A stretch of 64,000 nucleotides of DNA from Thiofilum sp. (GTDB lineage: Bacteria > Pseudomonadota > Gammaproteobacteria > Thiotrichales > Thiotrichaceae): NCBI RefSeq assembly GCF_016711335.1, contig NZ_JADJTF010000001.1, forward strand, positions 1,736,001-1,800,000. Direction: 5' to 3'. A model generated the notes under the pieces. It searched no databases. It saw nothing but the letters and a program-made list of their open reading frames with translations, and was not told where the DNA came from. Below, in pieces: positions 15,784 through 23,112 of the stretch. Position 1 is the stretch's first letter. Each line of letters opens with the position of its first letter. Position numbers and translations under genes: made by a program.

Positions 15784-15864
15784 TTTATAATGAAATTTTT
15801 ATTCAAACTAATAACTTGAATTAAGTTGAATAGATCGTAATAAGTACTTTGTTGCATAAATAAA

Positions 15865-15889
15865 AAAGCCACCGTGCAAGGGTGGCTTT
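15865..15889. terminator. Bidirectional hairpin terminator
   Basis: AAAGCCACC (15865-15873) pairs with GGTGGCTTT (15881-15889). The T-run is short on the plus strand and longer (six) on the minus strand. It separates the 351-residue gene from the replication operon. Confidence 0.65.
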
Positions 15890-15922
15890 ACAAAGTTTGT
15901 TTTAAACATGAGCGCTTAGTAT

Positions 15923-16261
15923 ATGCAAAGTACTACCCACAGACAACGCGAAAAAACCGACGTTTTCCCCTTGACGGTTTTTTCAACTCAACTTAGACTA
16001 AAAGGCGCGGTGATTGAGTTCACCGCACTAAACGTAAAGTCCACTAAAGGCGGCAAAGTGAATATGCAACAACCGCCAACCAAGAGCGGTTTTTTTGTAT
16101 CCGCACTCATGGCAAATAGTACACATTTGTCGAGGGTTGCGAGGAATAAAAAACCGACTCAGCGCGGGAATAATCGCGGCGTTTCCTTTAGGACGCTTTA
16201 CGACTCTCGGCAGTTAATCTGCCAAAACGTAAAACATACTAAAGAGGTAAACGCACTATGA
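15923..16261 (+). CDS. Possible small protein overlapping a structured leader
   Basis: An open frame of 112 residues that ends with a four-base ATGA overlap onto the next gene, which favours translation of at least its 3' part. Its first 55 codons coincide with three hairpins (15950-16097), and there is no ribosome-binding site at 15923. Starts at 16064 (MQQPPTKSG) or 16110 (MANSTHLSR) would avoid most of the hairpins. The C-terminal part is basic (RVARNKKPTQRGNNRG). I do not recognise the family; in phage P4 small proteins such as Kil/Ash occupy this place. Confidence 0.4.
   Translation: MQSTTHRQREKTDVFPLTVFSTQLRLKGAVIEFTALNVKSTKGGKVNMQQPPTKSGFFVSALMANSTHLSRVARNKKPTQRGNNRGVSFRTLYDSRQLICQNVKHTKEVNAL
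15950..16097 (+). promoter_or_regulatory. Attenuator-like structured leader of the replication operon
   Basis: Three hairpins follow one another: GAAAAAACCG (15950-15959) with CGGTTTTTTC (15975-15984); GCGGTGA (16007-16013) with TCACCGC (16020-16026); and AACCGC (16071-16076) with GCGGTT (16086-16091) followed by a T-run to 16097, a terminator shape. GGCGG at 16049-16053 can pair with CCGCC at 16073-16077, which would block that terminator. This looks like transcriptional attenuation. P4 immunity also works by premature termination in the leader of its replication operon. Confidence 0.5.
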
Positions 16262-16530
16262 CGCGCACCCTTCCTATCAGCGATCTACTAGCTATCGCTC
16301 AAGTACTCCAACAGGCACAAGCCGACAAAGCCCACAAAGGGCGCGGTACTGCCTATAACACCCTACTAAACAGCTTTCACCGTGAAGTGCTCCCTTTCTT
16401 TTTGGCAGCCACTCAAGGCAATATCACCGAAGCAGCGGGATTATTAGGAATCCATCGCAGCACCCTAAGCCTATACCTCAAACAAGCGGATTTAACTAGC
16501 AGCACCTTCCCTGTGGAGGTAGCAGCATGA
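16258..16530 (+). CDS. Fis-type helix-turn-helix protein
   Basis: A 90-residue protein with a Fis-type C-terminal helix-turn-helix (NITEAAGLLGIHRSTLSLYL, about residues 60-80) and a helical N-terminal half, close to Fis in size. Probably a DNA-binding regulator or architectural factor of the element. It is chained to both neighbours by ATGA overlaps, and is therefore part of one operon running to the membrane-protein gene. The target is unknown. Confidence 0.8.
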   Translation: MTRTLPISDLLAIAQVLQQAQADKAHKGRGTAYNTLLNSFHREVLPFFLAATQGNITEAAGLLGIHRSTLSLYLKQADLTSSTFPVEVAA

Positions 16531-16757
16531 AACCTACCTACTTAAAACGCTTAGAGGATGTTAGGAGCGAAATTAACTACTTACAGCACTTAGCCCAATT
16601 GTGCGCTGATTCACTTAAATATAGTGGCGTGATCGAACTCGACCATGTAACCCACACTAACCAACTAGCCGCAGATCGTTTATTCGACCTCACCAAAACC
16701 CTAGACGAATTAGAGACCGAATTGGCAGCGACTGAGAGTGAGGTGAGCCATGATTGA
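16527..16757 (+). CDS. Hypothetical helical protein (76 aa)
   Basis: A 76-residue, mostly helical, acidic protein (LEDVRSEINYLQHLAQLCAD and LDELETELAATESE) likely to form a coiled coil. No family recognised. Overlaps the preceding gene by four bases and the next by eight, which supports translation despite its small size. Confidence 0.65.
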   Translation: MKPTYLKRLEDVRSEINYLQHLAQLCADSLKYSGVIELDHVTHTNQLAADRLFDLTKTLDELETELAATESEVSHD

Positions 16758-16989
16758 CCGTAAATCACGTCTAGCTCAGCTAGATTTACCTCTACCTGTG
16801 CACAACACTCGCTCTACTCCCTTTAAGTACCAGCTTACCGTAGGCGGTAATACCTACTACTGGACAGGACGCGGACGCTTACCTCTCGTCTTTGACCAGT
16901 ACCTTGACCAACACCGACACCTAGGCAGTCGTGAGCAGCTCCTACAAGGCTTATTGATTCAAGCACCAGTGCAGGAGGTAGCAGCATGA
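16750..16989 (+). CDS. Small protein with an H-NS-like DNA-binding tail motif
   Basis: A 79-residue protein containing YYWTGRGRLP (about residues 35-44), which closely resembles the H-NS family C-terminal motif W(S/T)GRGRxP that inserts into the minor groove of AT-rich DNA. It lacks an H-NS oligomerisation domain. A free DNA-binding domain of this sort could compete with host H-NS or load at the AT-rich origin; both ideas are inference. Overlaps the genes on both sides (eight and four bases). Confidence 0.6.
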   Translation: MIDRKSRLAQLDLPLPVHNTRSTPFKYQLTVGGNTYYWTGRGRLPLVFDQYLDQHRHLGSREQLLQGLLIQAPVQEVAA

Positions 16990-17885
16990 GCCTAGCTATT
17001 GCCCTCATTGACGCTGCATTAGGTGCAGACCTCAACAAAAATGAGCTTAAAACCTTCTTGGTACTCTTTCGTCAAACGCTTTGCTACGGTAAGACCTCAG
17101 ACGCTTTAACCTTCAAGCGTGTCGCTAAGCTCTCTGGTATCCGTAAAGACCGCATTAAACCCGCTCTACAGCGCTTGGTGTCCACCGGACTGTTTGAGGC
17201 AACCCCTCACAAACTCTATGAACACGCCTACCGCATTGCAGCTCCTTTACTGGCACAACTAGACGGTGATTTTGTCGCGTTACCTGTCCCAAAAAACGGA
17301 GATACCTTCCGAAATTTGGGTGAAAACCTACCCGAAAAACGGGTACATACAATACATACCTCTACAAACAAAACCACGACAACGACTAGCGAGACTAAAA
17401 CCAAATCTGACCAGTCCTCACTGCAAGCCGTGTGTAGTAGTGATTTTAATTTTGTTGGTGAATTACCTTACCCAAGCGCTTGGGATCATACCCAGCGCTC
17501 CAAGGCTGCACAGGTACTCGATGGTCTAAGCCCACAACAAGCCCATGATTGCCTCTTGCTGTTAGCCCATAGCCTCACCAAGGGCAAGGTAAGCAATGCA
17601 CTAGGCTACCTCCACACCCTAGCCAAAGCCGCTAGAAGCAACACGCTAGACCGTAGCGCGTTAATTGCCTTAAAAGCCAATAGCGCACCTAGAGCGATTT
17701 TAAGCGCCTCTAGCACTAACCCGATACCTAATACCCTACAGCGTTTAAACGCCATTAAAGCAGAAATAAACGGCTTAGATGCGTTATTTAACCGTGCAGG
17801 AATCCCGATGGACAGTGCCACCGCTGCTAAACGTGCTAGCTATGTGGATGAATACAACGCACTCCAGCAGGGCTTAGGAGGTTAA
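16986..17885 (+). CDS. RepO-like replication initiation protein
   Basis: A 299-residue protein whose first 90 residues resemble the winged-helix N-terminus of lambda-O-type phage replication proteins (LNKNELKTFLVLFRQTLCYG, LAKLSGIRKDRIKPALQRLV-like pattern, then GLFEATPHK). A Thr/Ser-rich linker (about 120-145) leads to a second helical part (155-299). By analogy it would bind origin repeats and recruit replication proteins. Position in the element, next to Toprim and ATPase genes, agrees. Start ATG overlaps the previous stop (ATGA). Confidence 0.65.
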   Translation: MSLAIALIDAALGADLNKNELKTFLVLFRQTLCYGKTSDALTFKRVAKLSGIRKDRIKPALQRLVSTGLFEATPHKLYEHAYRIAAPLLAQLDGDFVALPVPKNGDTFRNLGENLPEKRVHTIHTSTNKTTTTTSETKTKSDQSSLQAVCSSDFNFVGELPYPSAWDHTQRSKAAQVLDGLSPQQAHDCLLLLAHSLTKGKVSNALGYLHTLAKAARSNTLDRSALIALKANSAPRAILSASSTNPIPNTLQRLNAIKAEINGLDALFNRAGIPMDSATAAKRASYVDEYNALQQGLGG

Positions 17886-17887
17886 GC

Positions 17888-19201
17888 ATGGATAATTTAT
17901 TGGTATTAGCCTTTTTAGGCATGATAGGCGCTCTAGTCTGGTTGCATATCAACAAAGGCAACCCTCACAAACTCAATACAGTACGCACCAAAACCAAAGG
18001 GCTAGGCGGCTTGTATATGGTAGAGAAGGTACTCCTACTCGCAGCGGGTTTAATGGGTAGCCTATTTGCTTATGGCATTTTTGCCCCTATTTGGGAGCCG
18101 CTAGGGTATCTAGTCGGGGCGATGGTCATAGCCTTTAACTTCTCTGAAGGGTTTTTAATCCGTTTAAGCATTGCAGCATGGCGTTATGGTTTTCAGTTAG
18201 TCGCTAGCCTTGCGGCTTTAGGCGTACTCATGATTATGGGGTATTCCCTGACAGCGGGTGCTAGTGTGATCGAAACCTTTTTAGGTAAAAACCAAGATTT
18301 ACAATTAGCCGCACAGTATAAAATGGCAGCGAGCCAACAGCATATTGAAGCCGCAAAAGCCGATATATTGACCGCACAATTAAAAGCACGGGCTTTAGAT
18401 CAATACGGTTATTTAAATAACCCCGATGTAGCCCAAGCACAAGCTCATGCCGCTACCATAGCCGCGCAAGAAAATCAGCGTATTGCACAGGTATTAGAAA
18501 CCAAAACACCGGAGTTTAAAGCCGCTTTTGGTATGTCACGCGATGCAATTGCTTTTCTTGTGGCATTAGCCCTAGAGTTTTCTATTCTAGGTGTAGTGAT
18601 ATTCACCGAGTTATTTGGTAAACCTACCCCTCTTCCGGCTTTAGTACGCTTTGCCAATAAATCACTGGATTGGAATGTAAACCCACACCATTTACATAAT
18701 CTTGCTATTGAGAAAAGCCCAGCACCTGAAACCATAGCCCTACCTTATACAGCGCCTCAAGTCGGTTTTGCAGGTGCATTACCCTATGCTAACCCTGTGC
18801 AACTAGACCCTGTGCAAGCCCCTTCTAACCCTGTGCACAGGGTCACACAGGGTTCAACCCGTGCTACACCTACACAGGGTATTAATGCCCTGCATGATGC
18901 CAATTTAGCCCCTAATGACAAACAAGATGAATTATTCGATTTATGGGTAATGAAACTAAGAGCAGGGGAATTAAAACCGAGTACCGAGCAAACACGGTTA
19001 TTTATTAGTGAGCATAAACTAGCGAATGGTATTAAGTTAATTGCTGCATTAGCCGATTCATGGTTAAACCGTGCTTATAATATTGGCGTCTTAGCCTTAA
19101 ACCCCATTCAAAAAAATGGTGTATCAAAATATATCTTAGCCGATACTCAACAGGGTAGGGTTGAATTAACTAAAAGGGAGGGTAGTGAAAATGCACTTTA
19201 A
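17888..19201 (+). CDS. Hypothetical multi-pass membrane protein
   Basis: A 437-residue protein with probable membrane segments at about residues 3-20, 44-66, 72-92, 98-122 and 212-236, a helical Ala/Gln-rich region between (130-205), a Pro-rich linker with NPVQ/DPVQ/NPVH repeats (285-310) and a soluble C-terminal domain (about 340-437, DLWVMKLRAGEL onward). I do not recognise a family. It starts two bases after the RepO-like gene, with AGGAGG upstream, so it belongs to the replication operon. A membrane protein here may anchor, segregate or exclude, but the sequence does not say. Confidence 0.7.
   Translation: MDNLLVLAFLGMIGALVWLHINKGNPHKLNTVRTKTKGLGGLYMVEKVLLLAAGLMGSLFAYGIFAPIWEPLGYLVGAMVIAFNFSEGFLIRLSIAAWRYGFQLVASLAALGVLMIMGYSLTAGASVIETFLGKNQDLQLAAQYKMAASQQHIEAAKADILTAQLKARALDQYGYLNNPDVAQAQAHAATIAAQENQRIAQVLETKTPEFKAAFGMSRDAIAFLVALALEFSILGVVIFTELFGKPTPLPALVRFANKSLDWNVNPHHLHNLAIEKSPAPETIALPYTAPQVGFAGALPYANPVQLDPVQAPSNPVHRVTQGSTRATPTQGINALHDANLAPNDKQDELFDLWVMKLRAGELKPSTEQTRLFISEHKLANGIKLIAALADSWLNRAYNIGVLALNPIQKNGVSKYILADTQQGRVELTKREGSENAL
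18793..18879. repeat. Cluster of CCCTGTG motifs in both orientations
   Basis: CCCTGTGCA at 18793-18801 and 18808-18816, a 14-base perfect palindrome CCCTGTGCACAGGG at 18829-18842, and CACAGGG at 18846-18852 and 18873-18879. It lies inside the membrane-protein gene and encodes the NPVQ-type repeats. Could be a protein-binding site or only a coding repeat. Confidence 0.5.
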
Positions 19202-19382
19202 TAACGCCGTACAAACTATTCGACTGGATATAAGCGATTCACAAGCCCTACAAATTCGAGAAAGGGAATTGCAGCGTAGTGGGGTATTTAAGGTAAATAT
19301 TGCACGGATTCATTCAGGACTGATTGAAATTGAAATATTCAGCCATGCCGTAATAGAGGTAAACCCTAAACGCCTTACTTAG
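19191..19382 (+). CDS. Small hypothetical protein (63 aa)
   Basis: A 63-residue protein (MHFNNAVQTIRLDISDSQAL) with a helix then beta strands. ATG at 19191 follows GGGAGG at nine bases; a GTG at 19185 is too close to it. It overlaps the end of the membrane-protein gene by 11 bases, suggesting coupled translation. No family recognised. Confidence 0.6.
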   Translation: MHFNNAVQTIRLDISDSQALQIRERELQRSGVFKVNIARIHSGLIEIEIFSHAVIEVNPKRLT

Positions 19383-19499
19383 CATATTCAAGCTATCGAC
19401 TCAGGGTAGGGCAGCTTTAGCCCTACCAGAGTCTGATAATACCCTGATAAGGAATGACGGCGGTTTTTTCGTCGTATTCAAAAAAGCCGAATTGATATT

Positions 19500-19757
19500 A
19501 TGAAAAAGCATAAGGTTGCCAGCTTAACCCGTCTGATACCCGCACAGTTAAACCCTGTGACCTTACAAGACGAAAGTATTTATTTAACGATAACGGAGGT
19601 AATGGAAAAAACGCGCTTAAGTCGTTCTAGCATTTATCGCCGCATGAAGGAGGGTAATTTTCCAAACCCTACTAGGTTTGGTTCCAAATCGATTCGTTGG
19701 AGTCAAAAAGACTTAATTACATGGCTCAATAGCCATAAACAGGAAGTACCAACATGA
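19500..19757 (+). CDS. AlpA-family regulator (excisionase-like)
   Basis: An 85-residue MerR/excisionase-fold DNA-binding protein. The AlpA signature is clear: LTITEVMEKTRLSRSSIYRRMKEGNFPNPTRFG and WSQKDLITWL. AlpA proteins of P4-like elements such as CP4-57 activate the integrase and promote excision. The preceding gap (19383-19499) has a T-rich hairpin-like segment (about 19450-19490) reminiscent of the 15.95-kb leader hairpin. The gene overlaps the Toprim gene by four bases. Confidence 0.9.
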   Translation: MKKHKVASLTRLIPAQLNPVTLQDESIYLTITEVMEKTRLSRSSIYRRMKEGNFPNPTRFGSKSIRWSQKDLITWLNSHKQEVPT

Positions 19758-20794
19758 ACGCCACACAAGAAAAAGCCCTGATTACGGCAAATAATCAAGG
19801 CGACAAATTAAATATTTCAAGCCAAAAGTATAAAACATCAAATAGTGAAAAACCACTAGCTACGCATGAACTGTTAGCGCAATTTCAGCAAGCAATCTTG
19901 GAAGGTTTAGGCTATGCCCCACCGACTATAGAGCCTAGTGGCGTATTAAAGCGTTTTTCCTCCACTGGAAAACGTGCTGATCTAACCGGATGGTATGTCC
20001 TGCATCTCCACGGTACTTATGCAGCGGGTGCATTTGGGTGCTGGCGTAGTGGCATTAAACAAACATGGCATAGCGCCCACGGGTCAAGCCGCTTGAGTCG
20101 TGAAGATTGGAGCGTCATTAAACAAGCCATTCAGCAGGCTAAAACAGCCCAACGCCATGAACACCAACGCGCACAGGAAGAGGCTCTTACCTTATGGCTC
20201 AGTGCTGAACCTGCCAGTGCTGCACACCCTTATCTATTCAGCAAGCGTGTAGGTGCTTATGGGATTAAGCAGCTTGATCAAGTACTGCTGATACCCCTAT
20301 GTGACCTAGAGGGCAACCTGCATGGGGTACAAAAGATTTACCCTAGCCCCCAAAACCTAGGCGGTTCGCTCACCAATAAAGTATTCCCCAAAGGGACTAA
20401 CAAAAAGGGGCATTTTCACCTGATTGGCAATAGCCTGACTCACCCTAAAGGTGTGTTTTTATGTGAAGGATACGCCACGGGTGCAAGTTTGTATGAAGCC
20501 TATCAATTACCCGTGCTGGTGGCGTTTGATGCAGGAAACCTATTCCCTGTCGCCAAAGCCTATAAAACCCGCTTTCCAAATAGCCGTTTAACCGTATGTG
20601 CAGACAATGACCGCAAGCATTCCACTAATACCGGATTAACCAAAGCCAGAGAGGTAGTAGAGGCTTTACCCCATACAGGGCTAATCGTTCCTGATTTTCC
20701 AGAGGGTGCGGATATAAACCTAAGCGATTTTAACGACTTGGTAAATTTTATTGCGCATCAACAGCAGGTCTTAAGCAAGGAAGTTTTAGCATGA
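19754..20794 (+). CDS. Toprim-domain primase-like protein
   Basis: A 346-residue protein with an N-terminal DNA-binding-like region (about 40-140) and a Toprim domain (about 230-340). The acidic Toprim residues are visible: Glu238 (CEGYATG), Asp259 (AFDAGN) and the Asp284/Asp286 pair (ADND). Such proteins in mobile elements serve as primases at replication. It stands between the AlpA-type regulator and the DUF3987 ATPase, with ATGA overlaps at both ends; together the two could do what the single alpha protein does in P4. Confidence 0.85.
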   Translation: MNATQEKALITANNQGDKLNISSQKYKTSNSEKPLATHELLAQFQQAILEGLGYAPPTIEPSGVLKRFSSTGKRADLTGWYVLHLHGTYAAGAFGCWRSGIKQTWHSAHGSSRLSREDWSVIKQAIQQAKTAQRHEHQRAQEEALTLWLSAEPASAAHPYLFSKRVGAYGIKQLDQVLLIPLCDLEGNLHGVQKIYPSPQNLGGSLTNKVFPKGTNKKGHFHLIGNSLTHPKGVFLCEGYATGASLYEAYQLPVLVAFDAGNLFPVAKAYKTRFPNSRLTVCADNDRKHSTNTGLTKAREVVEALPHTGLIVPDFPEGADINLSDFNDLVNFIAHQQQVLSKEVLA

Positions 20795-22356
20795 ATATAG
20801 CCTCTTCAAAACCTGCTTTAAGTGTAGTGAGTAGCTTTGTTAAGACTGAAAAGCCCACTACTAGCCCGTGGTTAGCACCGGAAAGCCTCACCTCGACCAG
20901 CCAAGGGAGAGAATGCCCTATAGAGCACTTACCCAATGTGCTTAAGAAGGCTGTTTTAGAGGTGGTGTCTATTGTGAAATGTCCTATTCCTCTAGCGCTT
21001 AACTCTGCTCTAGGTGTCTTAGCAGTAGCAGGACAAGGGGTAGCTAACATTAGACCGCATCGCAATATTAAGCCTTCACCCTTAAGTCTGTACTTAATAG
21101 CTATTGCAGAATCAGGCGAGCGCAAAACCACAGCCGATTATTTCTTTAGCGCTAAGTTATTCGATTGGGTCTATGCCCAACAAAAGGAGCTTGAAAGCGA
21201 CTTTAAGAAAAGTAAGGCACACCTAAGCGCCTGGGAACGTGAACTAGACGGTGTAAAACAAGCCATTACTCATAAAAGCCGTAAAAATGAGCCTTTTAAC
21301 GAGGAATTGAGCCGCTTAGAGTTGTTAGAGCAGACTAAGCCTAGCTTGCTGAAAATGCCTCAAATGATCTTTGCGGATACTACACCTGAAGCGATTGCTT
21401 ACGATCTTACCCATAAGTGGCCCTGTGCAGGTATCTTATCGGGTGAGGCGGGTGTGGTTTTAGGTGGGCATGGTATGAAAGCTGAAAATATCACCCGTAA
21501 TCTAGCTACCTTGAACACGTTATGGGAAGGTGGCGCTATTCAAGTTAATCGACGCGGTGAAGGGGGCAGTTTTGATGTGCGAAATGTGCGCTTGTCGATG
21601 GGGTTAGCCGTACAGCCTAGCGTCATTCGAGAGTTTTATGAGCAAAACGGTATAACCGCTAGAGGCTCAGGGTTTTCAGCCCGCTTTTTAATGGCTAACC
21701 CAACATCTAAACAAGGCACAAGAGCCTTAACCCTAGAAGAGGTCGAAAACGAGCATAGCACCCCTTACCTCAATAGTTTCAAAGCGCAATTAGTCCAGCT
21801 ATTAGAGGCTCAATTTCAACAAGCCAAAGCAGGGGCATTAGTCGATTTACCTGAACTAATACTCTCTAAGGACGCCTTAGAACTGTGGATTGATTACCAT
21901 AACCGTATAGAAAGCGATTTAGCGCCTAATCGTGTCTATGAGCACTATAAGGACATAGCCTCAAAATCAGCCGATAATGTGGCACGCTTAGCAGGTTTGT
22001 TTCATCTCCTACAAGGCTATGACACGCAAACTGAAGTAAACCAAGAAACTATGAATGCAGCCGTTAGGTTAGGACTGTGGTACTTAGACGAATCACGGCG
22101 CTTCTTTGAAGAGGTGGCGTTACCTGTTGATTTATCCAACGCGCTTAAATTGGATAGCTGGTTGATTAAGTACTGTAAAGACAATCACACCGACTACATA
22201 GACAAGCGCAAAGCCCGACAGTTAGCCCCTAATCGCCTTAGAAATATGCAGGAACTAGAGAAAGCACTGACTGAGTTAGAGACCCATAATCGGGTTAAAA
22301 TCAGTCAAGAGGAACGCAAGACCATTATCGAGGTGAATCCCATTCTCTTAGTTTAA
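20791..22356 (+). CDS. DUF3987/YfjI-like P-loop ATPase
   Basis: A 521-residue protein of the DUF3987 (YfjI) type, found in integrative elements and prophages and generally regarded as helicase- or primase-associated. A variant P-loop SGERKTT lies at residues 108-114, where the usual glycine before Lys-Thr is replaced by Arg, as is normal for this family. Conserved segments NSALGVLAVAGQG and ILSGEAGVVLGGHG are present. It is the last gene of the element operon and is followed by a terminator and the 108-bp tandem repeats, to which its complex might bind (inference). Confidence 0.85.
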   Translation: MNIASSKPALSVVSSFVKTEKPTTSPWLAPESLTSTSQGRECPIEHLPNVLKKAVLEVVSIVKCPIPLALNSALGVLAVAGQGVANIRPHRNIKPSPLSLYLIAIAESGERKTTADYFFSAKLFDWVYAQQKELESDFKKSKAHLSAWERELDGVKQAITHKSRKNEPFNEELSRLELLEQTKPSLLKMPQMIFADTTPEAIAYDLTHKWPCAGILSGEAGVVLGGHGMKAENITRNLATLNTLWEGGAIQVNRRGEGGSFDVRNVRLSMGLAVQPSVIREFYEQNGITARGSGFSARFLMANPTSKQGTRALTLEEVENEHSTPYLNSFKAQLVQLLEAQFQQAKAGALVDLPELILSKDALELWIDYHNRIESDLAPNRVYEHYKDIASKSADNVARLAGLFHLLQGYDTQTEVNQETMNAAVRLGLWYLDESRRFFEEVALPVDLSNALKLDSWLIKYCKDNHTDYIDKRKARQLAPNRLRNMQELEKALTELETHNRVKISQEERKTIIEVNPILLV

Positions 22357-22383
22357 TCAATTCAATTTAAAAATTAGTTTATG

Positions 22384-22410
22384 AAAGCCTAGCATCGTCT
22401 AGGCTTTTTT
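22384..22410 (+). terminator. Rho-independent terminator of the replication operon
   Basis: AAAGCCTAG (22384-22392) pairs with CTAGGCTTT (22399-22407), ending in a run of T to 22410, 28 bases after the DUF3987 gene. Confidence 0.9.
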
Positions 22411-22434
22411 ATGCCTATTGAGTCAAGCGTAGCA

Positions 22435-22689
22435 AAGTGTAGCAACTGTAGCAGTAGCAACCGCCTCTAAGTGTGATTCACGCTCTATATACGATAACGA
22501 TACTAATCAATGACTTAGCTAAGATCGGTTTCAAGGTGTAGCAAGTGTAGCAACTGTAGCAGTAGCAACCGCCTCTAAGTGTGATTCACGCTCTATATAC
22601 GATAACGATACTAATCAATGACTTAGCTAAGATCGGTTTCAAAGTGTAGCAAGTGTAGCAACTGTAGCAGTAGCAACCGCCTCTAAGTG
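22435..22689 (+). repeat. 108-bp tandem direct repeats with TGTAGCAA iterons (crr-like)
   Basis: Two full units (22435-22542 and 22543-22650) differ at one base, and a third runs for 39 bases to 22689. Each unit starts with AAGTGTAGCAACTGTAGCAG, the reverse complement of the repeats at 9564-9767, then carries a spacer with CGCTCTATATACGATAACGA. There are no variable spacers, so this is not CRISPR. In P4 the crr region, required for replication in cis, also consists of long direct repeats carrying the origin iterons. 22690-22854 holds short hairpins but no clear gene. Confidence 0.8.
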
Positions 22690-22854
22690 ATCTAATAGGG
22701 TAAGAGGTCGAAAACCAGTACTATAGCCTTGACGGAAAAAGCACCTCACTAGGTGGGGTACTTGATGCTAAGCATTGCTTTTTAGATTGCTTTATGAAAA
22801 TAGGCTAGGGTGAGTTATGTTATTATTCAAATACTTATGCGGGTTATTCGGTTG

Positions 22855-22871
22855 CAACCGTAGCCACCAAA
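22855..22871 (+). other. attR: right-hand integration core
   Basis: Exact copy of the 17 bases at 8036-8052, here without the rest of the tRNA. It marks the right boundary of the element; the original tRNA downstream sequence resumes after it. Confidence 0.9.
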
Positions 22872-22879
22872 AATATCTC

Positions 22880-22919
22880 AAAAAACCCTTACAGAGTTTA
22901 ACTTTGTAGGGGTTTTTTG
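22880..22919 (+). terminator. Terminator beyond attR (ancestral tRNA-Met terminator)
   Basis: AAAAAACCC at 22880-22888 pairs with GGGGTTTTTT at 22909-22918, with a stem interrupted by two mismatches or G-U pairs. Lying 9 bases beyond the attR core, it was presumably the terminator of the tRNA gene before integration. From here to the ilvI start (22920-23112) I see no gene or clear leader peptide. Confidence 0.75.
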
Positions 22920-23112
22920 TTTTTGATACTCATATATGACTTGTGCGTTGCCGCAATTTCCCTTTCTGGGTGATGAATTTCCCCTTGATTCGTATTATGA
23001 TTCGAGTCTTTTCTTAATAGTGCAGGTAGTTTAGGCAATCACCTTTACGGTGCTAAGTAGCTGACTATTTACTATTATGCTTTGTTTGATCAATCCTAAT
23101 CAGGAGAGAAGA

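Noticed and set aside
22435..22689. Possible CRISPR array
   Set aside because: The repeats have a 108-base period, and everything in the unit is repeated, with no variable spacers and no cas genes nearby.
22920..23112. Search for an ilv leader peptide or T-box before ilvI
   Set aside because: No run of Leu/Val/Ile codons followed by a terminator and no T-box motif could be found.
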